DNA of 64,000 nt from Pollenia angustigena (taxonomy: Eukaryota > Arthropoda > Insecta > Diptera > Polleniidae), in contig OV884056.1 of NCBI GenBank assembly GCA_930367215.1, positions 39,680,308 through 39,744,307 on the forward strand, read 5' to 3'. This document shows, in pieces, positions 1 to 10,488 of this stretch (positions are counted from its first letter, which is position 1; every line of letters begins with the position of its first letter). Under the pieces are notes generated by a model. The model saw nothing but the letters and a program-made list of their open reading frames with translations. It had not been told where the DNA came from and did not search any database. A program made the position numbers and the translations under genes.

Positions 1-16
1 TCTAGATCGCGTCTAT

Positions 17-52
17 TAAAAACACTTTTACTTATGTGTAAAAGTGTTTTTA
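17..52. repeat. Perfect 15-bp hairpin
   Basis: A perfect inverted repeat has arms at 17-31 and 38-52 with a 6-base loop. One arm reads TAAAAACACTTTTAC. It lies next to bases 60-120, which match the 'ccagcaaaatcggttcagtagc' part of repeat family R2 (better copies at 46564 and 59690). It may be an element end cut by the window edge. No function is implied. Confidence 0.6.
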
Positions 53-150
53 TTTCTCCGAAGCAGTTTGGGATTGGGATCCAGCACAATCAGTTCAACA
101 GAAAAAGAGTTATAAACTAAAACGTAGAAGAACAACCCTTAACCCATTAA

Positions 151-474
151 GGCCCAGCGTTTCGTTTTCGCAACGTTCACTTAAACCAACCCTCAGGCAT
201 TTTGTTGTAACGTGATATTGTCATAAAGCACAGTGAAATAAAGTTGAACTTAATATCTAATCGACCTGTTTTTGCATTTGTATCATACATAAGTTTTTTT
301 TATAAACATTTTTAATTTGAATTTTAAATTTTTCCTGTTTTATGGGCACTTTTCTGAAGGAGGTAGCTAACCTACGAACATTATTATTTCTACTGAAAAA
401 TCCTATCATCGTAGACATTTAAGACTTTTTTTATGATTGGATATATCCGTGATGCGAAAACGCAACACTGGGCC
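151..474. mobile_element. MITE with GGCCCA termini (PIF/Harbinger-like)
   Basis: The left end GGCCCAGCGTTTCGTTTTCG pairs with a right end that reads GGCCCAGTGTTGCGTTTTCG on the other strand. The flanks are TAA (148-150) and TAT (475-477), compatible with a decayed 3-bp target duplication. The interior is AT-rich and has no coding capacity. The tip holds its own small hairpin (GTTGCG-TTTT-CGCAAC in the best copy). A solo end of the same family, again preceded by TAA, is at 1964-1990. Assignment to PIF/Harbinger rests on the 3-bp duplication and the GG start, so it is tentative. Confidence 0.55.
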
Positions 475-723
475 TATACCATATACAAATTACATAAAAC
501 TATCAAATAAAATTTATTTATATAATCACTTGCTATTTAAAACAACAAAATAAAAACTTGTATATATATTAATTATAAGTTGTTGTTATTTATGTGTTTT
601 GAAATTTTAGATAATTTTTTCAGCTTTTTCAAACTAATGGCCAATTTTTAAAATGCAGGATATTTCGCAGTAGGTAAATTCTCTATGACAATTTCTTTTT
701 TTTTATGCCCAAAGTGTGTTAAT

Positions 724-1520
724 TTCCTAGAGGGACGCGAACTTACACCAAAATAGTCCCGTGATAGGTCTTTGGTGATAGGGACCGGTTCTAGTTCTAA
801 CACTTTATAGAATAAGGCCTATCACTTTCACATGGGGTTGTCATTGGTCAATTGACACCATTTGACCAGTCAACATCTATTCTCAATGAACGTGTTTAGT
901 GTTACACAGAAAAAATTATTTTTCCAATTCAAACAAAAAATTTGTAGAATCAAACAATTTTTTGTTTAAAATCGGTCCTACAAACAAATTCGCATATTCA
1001 AACAATTTGTTTGCATTTTGTTTATTGAAAAAAAACGCCGATTTTTTCAAACAAATAATTTGACAGAATCAAACAAAAAGTTTACTGAAATTCATATAAA
1101 TTTCAAACAAATAATTTTGCTGAATCAAACAAAAAAGTTTTGGCACAAGCAATGACGCGCACACAAGCAAGCACTGTTGGCGAAGATGAAGCAGAGCAGA
1201 GCGGCCGACTGGCTTTGATACACATATTTTTGTTGGAATAATTTTTGAACACATTTTTGTTGGTTAAATAAAAATCAAACAAAAATATTGATTGAATAAA
1301 ACAAGTCCCCAGGACTAAATTTGAGAAAAAAGTGTCACACCATCGGTGAAGACTGTACTGTAATTCATTACTTTTTTTAACCTTTTTGTTCTTAATATAC
1401 CAGTTAGATGATAAGTTCTCCTTTCACTGGTAATGAATTCTATCTTTTTAAAGTTGTTCTATTTTTACAATTCCCAGGACAACTCTGTTGGTACAATTGA
1501 CACAAATTTCCCCCAGGGCT
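724..1520 (+). repeat. Repeat family R1, copy 1 (interrupted)
   Basis: Bases 724-905 and 1310-1520 align, with many substitutions, to 15845-16050 and 16090-16310. Shared words include GTGATAGGTCTTTGGTG and GACTGTACTGTAATTCA. Compared with that copy, this one carries about 400 extra bases (905-1310), rich in the recurring word AATCAAACAAAAA. The insert starts with CACAGAAAAAA right after TA, like the MITE at 62957, but I see no matching right end. The class of R1 is unknown; it has no coding potential. Confidence 0.6.
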
Positions 1521-1589
1521 ACTTCAATAGGTTCAGTAAGAGAAAATCGAACAAGTAATGTGAAATTATCCACTCTTATGATATTAAAG

Positions 1590-2350
1590 AAAAACCAGTA
1601 AGAGTGCTATATTTGGATATGCCAAATTATGAACCGATCTTTACGAAAGTTGACAGTGTGATTTCTAGTCACTTAAAACTGTGACAGAACAATATTTATT
1701 ACAATAGAATTATTTGTTATGGTTTTAGGCGTACTAAAGTGTTTTTCGAGAGTGGGTTTTATATAGGGCCTATGGTAAATTATGGACCGATCAATTACAA
1801 ACGTGAGGAATGTGACGTAGCAGTGCACCCAAGTGCTTTGGAGCATATCCTAATTAAATAAAAAATTAAATGTATATGAATATCTTTTTTTAATTTTTTT
1901 AAGACGTGAATAAAAAATTTGATTTAAAATGTTTGCAAAAGCGCTTAATTTTTACATCGTTAAGGCCCAACGTTGCGTTTTCGCAACGGGGGTTATCTAG
2001 GCTCCCACGTATCCGATTTGCCCAAAATTTGTTTTCTTTCATATTTAGGTATAAGCAATAAAATTTTAAAAGTTTCATCATTATAGCTCAATGGGATCAT
2101 GGCTCGGTGCTTAATGGGATACAAAATAAATTTTTCTCATACAAAAACTAACGTAAATTCGAGTGCTACAATTATTATTAAATTGTGTACAATGTTGGCT
2201 TATTTGAGTATAAATCACACCTTTGAGTTAGTGCAATTCGGTCCATAATTAACCGTAGGCCCTATTAAAGCACAATCACGGAAAACACTTTCGTACGCCT
2301 AAAATCATAAGAAATAATAAATTATTATCCAATTTTTTGATCGTTTTAAG
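1590..2350. repeat. Two R2 fragments, head to head
   Basis: Bases 1590-1850 match R2 in the orientation of the 54909 copy (AGAGTGCTATAT, then GGGCCTATGGTAAATTATGG). Bases 2100-2350 match it in the opposite orientation (TCCATAATTAACCGTAGGCC). Between them is a solo GGCCCA-type MITE end (1964-1990) with the perfect hairpin CGTTGCG-TTTT-CGCAACG. Both pieces are decayed and noncoding. Confidence 0.45.
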
Positions 2351-2439
2351 ATCTTTTTAGTGAACGACTCGAACTAAAAGTATGTGCAGAAAACTTAAAT
2401 TTAGTACGAGTGTTTTCCTTCTGTGTACCGAGACTTTAA

Positions 2440-2680
2440 TTCTGAAGGAAAATTGTATGGAGCTTCGAATAATTATAGGCCGATTATCACCATTTAAAAT
2501 ACAATTCGTTCGTGAAAACGAGAACATACATATATATGTTCTAACCAAATTATTTGGTGAGTTTTACTTTGGGCACACGGTTAACTTGGGCGGCCAGCCA
2601 GCCGGATGTAAGGACATGGTAAGATCGATTCAGAAACTCATTCTAAGCCGATAAATATACTAAAAGATGGTTCTAGACCC
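2440..2680 (-). repeat. Repeat family R3 fragment
   Basis: Contains CGGCCAGCCAGCCGG and a TTTGGGCACACGG segment, matching on the opposite strand the GGCTGGCTGGCTGTCCATGT and TGTGCGCAAAG block at 11150-11190. R3 is a short dispersed repeat of unknown class. The small reading frame here looks like chance. Confidence 0.35.
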
Positions 2681-2689
2681 AATAACCTT

Positions 2690-2850
2690 ATGTGTGACTT
2701 GTCAAATGTTGGCTGTTAGGTGTCAATTAACCCCTCCAATGGCAACCCTATGTAAAAGTGATAGGTCCCATTTATATAAAGTGTTAGATCTAGAACCGGC
2801 CTCTAACATCAAAGATCTGTCAAGGGACTACTTTGGTGTCAGTTCGCTTA
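2690..2850 (-). repeat. Repeat family R1, copy 3 (inverted)
   Basis: Reverse complement of the R1 core at 730-900 and 15850-16010. Read on the opposite strand it contains the order GCGAACTGACACCAAAGTAG, a 'ccctatcacttttaca'-like segment, and a TTGACAC block. It is truncated at both sides and noncoding. Confidence 0.55.
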
Positions 2851-2864
2851 AGAAAAACGCATAA

Positions 2865-3976
2865 TATCATCTAATAACGTCATAAAAAACATAGCTTATT
2901 TGCTGAAATCGGAACATTGCCAAGTTTGCTATTCTTATAACTTTAAAGCTGATCTGATACAACAAATACTTACAAAAATAAATTCAAACCTTTATATATA
3001 CATATGAAGTATTCTTGAAATAATAAAGTATACTGATGTTTGCAAAAAAAAAAAAATTATCATTCCGTTTTATTACAGAACTTCTCATTTGTCTTAAATT
3101 GTTGTTTCTAGGCAAAAAGAAAATGCCATTTAAAATTGTTGTTTATTTATTTTATTTATCTTGTCTTCTGTATGTTGTCAATTTTAATGACTTTCTAATA
3201 TTATTTTATTGTCTATCGTAAATAGGGAATTTACTGATAATTAATTGTTATATAAGTGTTAATGTTATGTAATGTACACTTGTTAAATATAAAGTTACAA
3301 CATTGCTTTCTCTTTGTATTTTATGACTTTGTACTTCTTTGCTTCCAAGTTTTTCTTACGTCATGTCTTTTTATAATGGTAGGTATATTAGTTTTGTCAT
3401 TGCGTCTGAATTGACACATTTTACTTGAGTTAATTAAGAGGGGGTAGTAATACTAACATGTTTTATAAAATATATTTTGTATTTTCCTGTCTTTTTTTTA
3501 AAGAAAGTTGTCTTTTATATACTTTTAAAATTTCAGTGGTATTGCCTCTTTCACCAAATTTGTTTATGACCAAAGTATTGGCTGTTGAAAATAATAAGTG
3601 TCTCTCCATAATTTTTATAAGCTCCTATATAATAATCCTTCCGGAAGAAAAGGTTAAGACCCATTAATCATCAAATGTTGGCCATGTTATACCAATACAA
3701 CAATAGTGGTAATGCTGATGTATGAACCATACAAAAATGTTGGTCTTATACCAAGCTTTTAGTATATCTATCGAATTAGAATCCCATGATGTTAATCTTA
3801 ATTGCTATACCTCAAATACAATTCGGCAACAACAGAAACCGATTTACCAAATGCAATTGTGTTTGTCTCAAATACAATTCGGCAAATGCAAACCCGGGTT
3901 TTCTAATTTTTATAAAAATATTAAAAAATATTTGCTTTAAGCCGAATATTTCAAATTGAAAGTAAAAAATGATTTA
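2865..3976. other. AT-rich DNA without recognisable genes
   Basis: No reading frame looks like a protein. The only structure noted is a 19-base word, CTCAAATACAATTCGGCAA, present twice at about 3811 and 3869. Confidence 0.5.
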
Positions 3977-4247
3977 CCCAGTAAAAACTTCGCCTACAAA
4001 ATAATGTGTTGAGTAATCAAAAAAACATGAAGGCACTACTTACAATTCTACTGAAAGAACCAATGAATTTTACAAGGCATGTCCCAAAATGAACGCATTT
4101 AAACGTAAGTCATTATTTTTTTACTTAAATACATCCAGAAAAAAGTAGTTATAGAAGTTGTTATACATGTAGTTATAGAAGAAAGCTACGAAATAATGAG
4201 TTAAAGAAGCTATTCGTTTTGAAAAAGTAAGCGAAGTTTTTAATGGG
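3977..4247. mobile_element. 271-bp MITE flanked by TA
   Basis: The left end CCCAGTAAAAACTTCGCCTA and the right end (opposite strand CCCATTAAAAACTTCGCTTA) differ at only two positions over 20 bases. TA flanks both ends (3975-3976 and 4248-4249), consistent with a Tc1/mariner-type nonautonomous element. The interior is noncoding. Confidence 0.65.
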
Positions 4248-4529
4248 TAGTTACTAAATCTGCAGCATGAAGAAGTGTCTTTCCTTTGTTTTTTTTTTTT
4301 TTTTTTTTTGTTTTATTAAATCCAATCACGAACATTTTAGATTAAATGGTCGAGAGATGAAGGCATGTTCCCACTGATCGTCCCTTTTTTGAATAAAATA
4401 ATTTATATTGAATAAGAGGATAATTCTGTCATTGTGAGCATCGGTTATGCATGGCCTTTAATTTTCATTTACACGAGGTGGAATAATTATTGAATGTAGC
4501 AAGTAGAAAAAGAAGAAGTGCTAAGTATA

Positions 4530-4890
4530 TGAAAAATAAAAAAATTAATCTATCTATATATGTATATATAAAATTGTAACGTTACTGACTGACTGATTCA
4601 TCATCGCACAGCCTTAATACCTGAAGCTAAAAAAAGAGATTAGGACCGGAGGTTGGTAACCTCATATCTACAAAACCAAAAGATATTCCAAAAAATTTTA
4701 ACGGTTATCTTTGTTCATTTGAAAAATAAGCGGACATGTGTATGGTACTTTTCCGACTCCGAAATCCGACTCTTTTGGGAAGCAAACGGGTAAAACCTGT
4801 ATCTTGGAACTTTTTTGTCACCCAACTTATCTTTTAAAGCTATAAACAAAGATATAAAATCATATATCACATTCGTAACTTATATACTTA
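4530..4890 (+). mobile_element. Possible Helitron-like fragment
   Basis: A TATATATGTATATATAAAA lead followed by TGACTGACTGATTCATCATC and then a stretch on the model 'acaaaaccaaaagatattcc' resembles the starts of dispersed Helitron-related repeats in insects. I see no terminal hairpin or coding sequence that would settle this. It ends against the TIR element at 4901. Confidence 0.25.
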
Positions 4891-4900
4891 TATATCGATA

Positions 4901-5747
4901 CCTTCCCGTAAGAATGTATTAAGCGACACTTTTTTCGAAAATGACTTTTTGATGTAGAACTATACTAGAAGTTAAGCGCCACATTTTGGCATGGGTTTCG
5001 CTGCCCTGTCATGGATGCAAAGGAAACTAGAAAGAAAATGAAATTGTATCAACCGTCAAGTTTTCTCACTGGAATAATGTTGCTCCTGAAATTTGTATTA
5101 TCCGCCAAAGAAATTATTCTAAGCCACATTTTTAAAAATGTTATTGTCGTAAGCAACAAAAGGTCCACACAAAAATTTTGTTAGATGTCGCTTAGTGTAA
5201 CCGAAATTGTCGCTTAGCACACTCATCTAACTAGAACTAGATCCATTTTTGTCGCTTATAACACTCCAGATTATGATACATACATTTGGTGAGAAAGAAG
5301 ACGAATTGGCAGAGACAGACGAAAAAGATGATTTGTCTGATAATCAAAATGATTATTAATAATCTTAAAATTTGCGGTTTGATATCTAAGTGTAATTTTT
5401 GAATTTTTGTTTTGAAATAAATGTTTTGTTACTTTTTATATGGATTTTTATTTATTTTATTGTTTAACAGAAAAAATTAAAAATTAATTAAACGACACAA
5501 TTTATTTCAAACCTTTATTTTTTGTGTCCATGTCAATGTTTTAAGCGCCATTTACCATTGTATCAAGCGCCAATTTTTTCCTGATTAAAATTTTGGATTT
5601 GAAATGATGTCAAGTTTTGTATTCTGAAAATCGCTTTCAAAATATGTTCCTTTAAATAAAATACACAAATAAATAACTAAATGAGACGTTTTTTTCCCTT
5701 TCCTATACAATTTTAGAAATGTCGCTTAACACATTCTTATGGGAAGG
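4901..5747. mobile_element. 847-bp TIR transposon, CCTTCCC ends
   Basis: Left end CCTTCCCGTAAGAATGTATT pairs with a right end reading CCTTCCCATAAGAATGTGTT on the other strand; the match continues into AAGCGACA. The same palindromic octamer TATCGATA touches both ends (4893-4900, 5748-5755). It can be read as an 8-bp target duplication, or as a TA duplication plus a longer inverted repeat. The word GTCGCTTA (or its complement) recurs within the element near 4921, 5188, 5210, 5262 and 5720, with variants near 5490, 5542 and 5568. A possible coding remnant at about 5280-5360 reads EKEDELAETDEKDD... and stops, with AATAAA about 60 bases later. Superfamily not assigned. Confidence 0.7.
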
Positions 5748-5755
5748 TATCGATA

Positions 5756-6302
5756 TAATACAATTTTAAAGTTGGTACTTTTTCAAATTCTGACGTTGAA
5801 GGATTAAAAATCGTAACTTTTTTACGGAACATTCTACAATATTGAAATTTTTGGTACTTAACATAGATAAAAAAAGTATCAAAAACGAGATATACGGGAA
5901 ATTAAATTTCTTTCTTTGACTTTTGAGTTCTACATGTGCATTTTCTTAAATATTGAACATAGAATCAAAAAAATTATAAGTGCAGGGTCCTGTGTGTGGC
6001 CGGACAATAATTTTTTCGCCAGTCAAGGTTCTTTTATTCAAAATTTGTCGTAAACAATTTTTGTCATATCATATAAAATAAAAAAAAGTTTAGCTTTACT
6101 TGATTACTGTAGACACATTAATTTTCAAATTTAATTATATTTAATTTAATGAAAATCGAATTTACATAGATACATTATTTTGCTCTTTATTTTTGTCAAC
6201 TGCAATTTTGCAGCGCATTGGTCGCAACGTTTTGTGGTTAATAAAAAATCATTTGAATCAACTATCTACTTTTTATTTGCGACAAATACAAATTGCTCAA
6301 CT
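5756..6302. other. AT-rich DNA, nothing recognised
   Basis: No coding region, inverted repeat with target duplication, or known element end was seen here. Confidence 0.4.
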
Positions 6303-6660
6303 GCAAAAGGTTTTTGTCATCACTACATGTTATTAATTCTGTCTAGATGACATTTGGCCCAAACAAATTTTATTGACAAGCAAATTGGCGATAAAACTTT
6401 TGCGAAAGCTACTATATCATGGCAAAATATTGAAGGCCCGGAATTGACCAAAGGTCTAATATAAGCCCCCTTCCTAAAAAATTTATATAATCCTATATGA
6501 ACCCCACAACCTGATGCTGTTTTGCCGGGTACATGATTGGCCATGTCTCCATAATAGCACACTCTCTAAACTTTTTTTGTAATTACTGTAGTGAAGAGTA
6601 TTATATGGGGGCTTTTGACCGACTGTACTTTCTAACTTGTTTATTATTTGTTTAATGTAG
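6303..6660 (-). repeat. Repeat family R3 copy
   Basis: On the minus strand it begins with ACAAGTTAGAAAGTACAGTC and runs through a 'cccatataatactcttcac' block. This is the opposite-strand match of the end of the 11060-11300 copy (GTAGGGTATTATATAGTCGG ... GACTATACTTTCTTCC). The 79- and 85-codon minus-strand frames here are probably fortuitous. Confidence 0.4.
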
Positions 6661-6973
6661 CGCCCTAAGTTGTTTGTATTGTAAAGTCTTTCTAGAATTT
6701 TAATTGCTTTTATGTATACATTTATTGTATACATATACAATTATATGTTTGTAGTATATGCAGGGTAATTATCTTATTGATTTATTTAAGGCAAGTGCAG
6801 AAAATTTAATTAAAATTAATTAAAATACAAATTTTGAAAATAAAGAAAACAGCCATGAATTGGAAAAAAAATGTTTTTTTAATTTTTCTGAAAATTAATG
6901 TAAACTATTTAGGGTACAGCACTACATTACAAAAAAGCTTAATTATTTATTTTTTTATTTTTTTAATTTAATA

Positions 6974-7917
6974 TAGGGATTGCTGTTCGGTTTTAACCGA
7001 AATCGAAACCGCGGTTTTAAGTGCCTAAAAACCGAAACCGAAAACCGACAAAAAAACCTCGGTTTTAGGATTTACTTTAACAATATATTTATGCTTAAAG
7101 AAATTGCAAATTATACATAATACTGGAACTTCATATACAAAAACTTTATACATAACAGCTTGCAACAATGGCAAGATATTTCAAAATTCTTAAAATTCAA
7201 AAAAAGTACTAAGAAGAACACATGTTACCTTTTTAACACGTTAAGTAGACGCCTAATTTGTGTGGCACAAACTACCACCTGGGCCTAGCTGGGACCAATA
7301 GCATTTTTTATGGAGTTTTTGTGGCTATAGAAAAAACCCACACAAACGAACCCCTTGGCGAGGCTGGGACTACTTTTATATGTATGGAGTTTTATGGCTA
7401 TAGCAGGAAAAGTTTGTCGGAAAGTGGAATAATTCTGCGAAAAAACAGTAAAGAAAGAATTCTTATGTGTTGCGTATGGTTTTTGATACGTTTCATTTTG
7501 ATTTTATAAACTACAGTTCATATATAATATGCCAGGGCCTGGCCAGGCCCTGGCGGATACAATATGCACAAAATTTTTATTTGGCCAATTGCGACGCCCA
7601 CGGTGTTTACACTTTTTTTCTCATTTTCTTGTAAAAACACTTTGATTGATGAAAACATAATGTTTCGTTTTGTTATACTTAACAAAATTTATAAAAAAAA
7701 AAACTGGGAAAAAGTCGAAAAAATTCCTGGCCAGGCCCAGGTATACAGGAGTTAATAAAAGTACCTGCATTGAAACAAATAAAAAAAATATATATTTTTA
7801 TGTATGAAGTTTACCTTTGACATTTTCAAAACCGAAACCGAACCGAAACCGACCGGTTTTAATCATTTTAAAACCGAAACCGCGGTTTCACTTTTTTACG
7901 GTTTTTAGCAAACTCTA
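6974..7917. mobile_element. hAT element with 8-bp duplication, copy 1
   Basis: Ends are TAGGGATTGCT (left) and, on the opposite strand, TAGAGTTTGCT (right). They are bounded by a perfect 8-bp direct repeat ATTTAATA (6966-6973, 7918-7925), the hallmark of hAT insertion. Subterminal zones are dense in CGGTTTTAACCG-like words. Inside is a perfect GC-rich palindrome at about 7534-7555 (CCAGGGCCTGG and its mirror) plus two related CCTGGGCCTAG / CCTGGCCAGGCCC sites. An 83-codon frame (7258-7509) is shared with the second copy at 43131. No hAT transposase is encoded, so this is a nonautonomous copy. The perfect duplication suggests it is younger than its relative. Confidence 0.85.
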
Positions 7918-7925
7918 ATTTAATA

Positions 7926-8478
7926 TATATTTATATTACATATTTACAATCTTAGAGATTAAATATTACTATATTATCTTTATTTGGCATAACATGACAG
8001 TTGTGAGCCAGATTGGCATATCGTCGTGCCGAAGTTATCTTGCCGTATATCACAAACATTTTTTTTTTTGGGAAATCGAATCTTAAGTTTCAAATTTGTA
8101 TACACAAAAATGTACATGAAAAAAGTCGTCCAATATTTTTGTCAGATATTGTGTTTGCAGTTCTTTATCGATTTATGTAAAAATATCCAAAGCCATGGAA
8201 AAAAATTTTCAAGTTATAGCCATTATCACGTTCGAAAAAATTTTTCAATTTTGTCGTATACGCTACTTTTTGCGATATATTTCTTAGTTTGTGGGATATA
8301 AGCCAAAATAAGGTATTAAAAACCTACATTCAGGTATTTTACCAATATTGAAAATTAAGTTATAATAGTTTTCGAAACGAAAATTTATGCAAGTGGCAAA
8401 TATATTTACGTATAGTTATAGTTTTTACATTATCGAATATCCGTATGTATGAATAATTTTAAGGTTTATTATTACTTA
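7926..8478. other. AT-rich DNA, nothing recognised
   Basis: Contains a 91-codon open frame (8026-8301) rich in F, I, Y and K, typical of chance frames in AT-rich DNA. No element end identified. Confidence 0.4.
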
Positions 8479-8670
8479 AGGGTGGTCTAACCATAATGCA
8501 CGATGTTAACTGTGAGTCGCACCGTAACGACAAATGTTTGCCTAACTTATGGCTAATAATTCACTGATAGTTTAAAAGCTGGTTTAGTTAAACTAAACTT
8601 AAATTTATATGTAGTTTAAAATCAACAACTTTAAATCAGTGTCCCATGTAATATATGTTGTTAAAATAAT

Positions 8671-9751
8671 CACCCTAATTCTGTTTGGCGTCGGCAATAA
8701 TAACGGCAATTTTAAGGCAACAGCAATTCTTATCAAAGACAACATCAATTCTATGTTAAATTGGTATTTTGTAAGAGTATTATGACGCCGTTGACTATTT
8801 ATCGATAATGTTAATAAAATACAGCACACATCTCTAATATTAAAATCAGCTGATTTATTTTGTTTACTGTTTTTTTATAAGAATTTTAAGTTAAATAAAA
8901 ATTTGTTTGTAAAAAAATAATGTTTAAATGAAACTTTTTTTTTATATTTAATTTTCCCAAGTGCCTAATGGATTTTTTTAAACTTTTTTAGATTTGAAAG
9001 TTATTTTCGGCTGAATAATCTTTCTTTTAAACATGTGTTGGAAATAATAGAGCCTCATTTAAAAAAGGGAACGTTTGTTCCAAACACAATATATTTGCAG
9101 CAACATTGCGTTTTTTGGCCCAGGGATCGTACCAGCTCAGCGTTGGAAATTATTTCAACTTTTGCCTGTCCCAGCCACAAGTTTAAAAATTTTGTCTGAG
9201 ACTATGGAAGTCATGAAGAGAGAACTTTGTCCACAATGGATAAATTAAAGTTGCATTTCTTTGAAAAGCAGCATTTCCAGGTGTAATTGGCTGTGTGTGT
9301 GGACGGAACCCACATCAAAATTTTAGCTAAAAAAAAAAACAAGACCACCATCTCTTCTTCAACCGCAAGGGATATTTAATTTATTAGGAAAATTACCCTG
9401 CATAATCCTCTGGCTAGTAATGGATTTTTTGCAAGCTCTTCCACCAGCTTCTCGAACTGGCACTTAGTTGTTATTTTAATTTTTTCAATTATTAGAAATC
9501 AAAATTACAGCCAACCATAACGTAAAATTTTTAAAACACGACACAAAGCAGCATAAGACAATACTAAAAATGCCAACGACAAAATCAAGGGCAATTTAAG
9601 GCAACAGCAACGCCAATTTTTCTTAGAAAATACCAAACATATGTTAACAGTCATCGAAATATGGCAATATTGCCAACGGGAATACGAAATTGAAACAAAA
9701 CATAAAAAACGGCGTTGTTTACTGTTGACGACGCCAAATAGAATAAGGGTG
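8671..9751 (+). mobile_element. PIF/Harbinger element
   Basis: The 1,081-bp element has ends CACCCTAATTCTGTTTGGCG (left) and CACCCTTATTCTATTTGGCG (right, opposite strand), two mismatches in 20. It is flanked by the 3-bp direct repeat AAT (8668-8670, 9752-9754); PIF/Harbinger elements make 3-bp duplications. The block GGCAATTTAAGGCAACAGCAA (one extra T on the left) appears near both ends in the same orientation. The interior carries a broken transposase (separate entry). It sits inside the GGCTAA element, hence inserted after it. Confidence 0.8.
8985..9410 (+). pseudogene. Harbinger transposase remnant (DDE_Tnp_4 type)
   Basis: Decayed transposase of the HARBI1-like, DDE_Tnp_4 family. In pieces it reads ..VLEIIEPHLKKGTFVPNTIY (about 9035-9095), then LQQHCVFWPRDR, ALEIISTFACPSHKF, FQV.LAVCVDGTHIKILA (about 9270-9330) and HHLFFNRKGYL (about 9347-9380). 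The CVDGTHI block contains the family's first catalytic Asp and the FNRKGY block is also diagnostic. Frameshifts and stops separate the pieces, and nothing recognisable covers the C-terminal third. It cannot make a working enzyme. Confidence 0.75.
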
Positions 9752-10044
9752 AATAACATGTGGTAGCACTACGACAAATCTTATCAAATTCATATGGTGT
9801 GTATTGGTAGTTTAAACGCCCAATTTTATGCGTTTAAAGATGGTTTATATGTTTAGTGATTTGTTGATTTTGAACCAAAAAGAGAGTTTAACTTGCTCTG
9901 ATTTTTTAGCCCTCAATTTGTCATTTCTTGGTATCAGTGCCAAATTCAACCATGGAGAGGTGCAGCATTGAGCAGCGCGTTAAGATTGCTGAAGCCTTTT
10001 ACGAAAATGGGCGTTCAAATCAAAAATACATACGTGCCAAATTG

Positions 10045-10480
10045 AGAATAATTCACTATACGGCTAGAAAAACACAACGAAGTTGACAAAAGAGCCGCTA
10101 TTTACGCCCATTTCTTGCCCTACATTTTTGAGAGTGGTTGGTCCGAAAACTTTAAACAGTATTTAAAAGAGCAAAAATCTGAGAGAGCAAAACGACGAGT
10201 TGCAGTAGAAATTACTAAAGATCATAATAAGGAAGTGGAATCCAAAATTTTTGTGCAACTGCGTCTTCTCGTAAATGTAACCAATTAGATCTAGCTGTGG
10301 TTTTAAAAGAGGCTGTTAGTACTCCAACTAGAGTTTCGAAAATACGGAAAATAATTTCAAAAGCAACGCCAACTAAGCTACCTGCTGATGAAGGACTAGC
10401 CTTTCTTTGACAGAACAACTTTTCAAAAGAGAAATATTGCAATATAAGATATGAAAATAAAATCAGAAATTGCGATATAT
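10045..10480 (+). pseudogene. Relic of an insect repeat-encoded protein (N-terminal part?)
   Basis: An open stretch reads RLEKHNEVDKRAAIYAHFLP...FKQYLKEQKSERAKRRVAVE, then needs a frameshift near 10240 to continue with CNQLDLAVVLKEAVSTPTRV, LPADEGLAFL-stop-QNNFSKEKYCNIR and NCDIYKD. The pattern 'ALAFL..N(D/N)(L/F)(S/T)K..Y..(I/M)R ... IYP' is one I associate with proteins encoded in insect dispersed repeats. I cannot name the superfamily. The frame continues after the hAT insertion (11655-11750: ..KYKCRPENPESEDEE). The 62063 frame may be the C-terminal half of the same family. Confidence 0.45.
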
Positions 10481-10488
10481 ATAAAGAT

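Larger units (their letters stand above)
8551..9911. mobile_element. GGCTAA-ended element nested in the mariner relic
   Basis: The left end GGCTAATAATTCACTG pairs imperfectly with the right end, which reads GGCTAAAAAATCAGAG on the other strand. Removing 8551-9911 roughly restores the mariner leader as seen in the 27846 copy. Excluding the Harbinger element inside it, this piece is about 280 bp and noncoding. The 3-bp flanks do not match (TAT, CTC), so the boundary call is provisional. Similar GGCTAG ends occur at 40608. Confidence 0.4.
8479..10041 (+). mobile_element. Mariner DD41D-like relic, interrupted
   Basis: The left terminal repeat (AGGGTGGTCTAACCATAATG, then CACGATGTTAAC) follows a TTAA flank and matches the ends of the 27846 element. 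The untranslated leader is broken at about 8541 and resumes at about 9912. It leads into an ATG at 9952 that encodes MERCSIEQRVKIAEAF..ENGRSNQ, the N-terminal helix-turn-helix of the DD41D transposase family (compare MERYTIQQRVKVIQ at 49527). The frame breaks near 10041, where an unrelated coding relic begins. The break in the leader is explained by the nested elements listed next. No right end is present. Confidence 0.7.

Noticed and set aside
905..1310. Complete CACAG-ended MITE
   Set aside because: A left end after TA is visible, but no matching right end exists, so only an insertion relative to R1 copy 2 is claimed.
3036..3667. Two small F/L-rich frames as membrane peptides
   Set aside because: Hydrophobic composition follows from T-rich sequence; no start context or copies.
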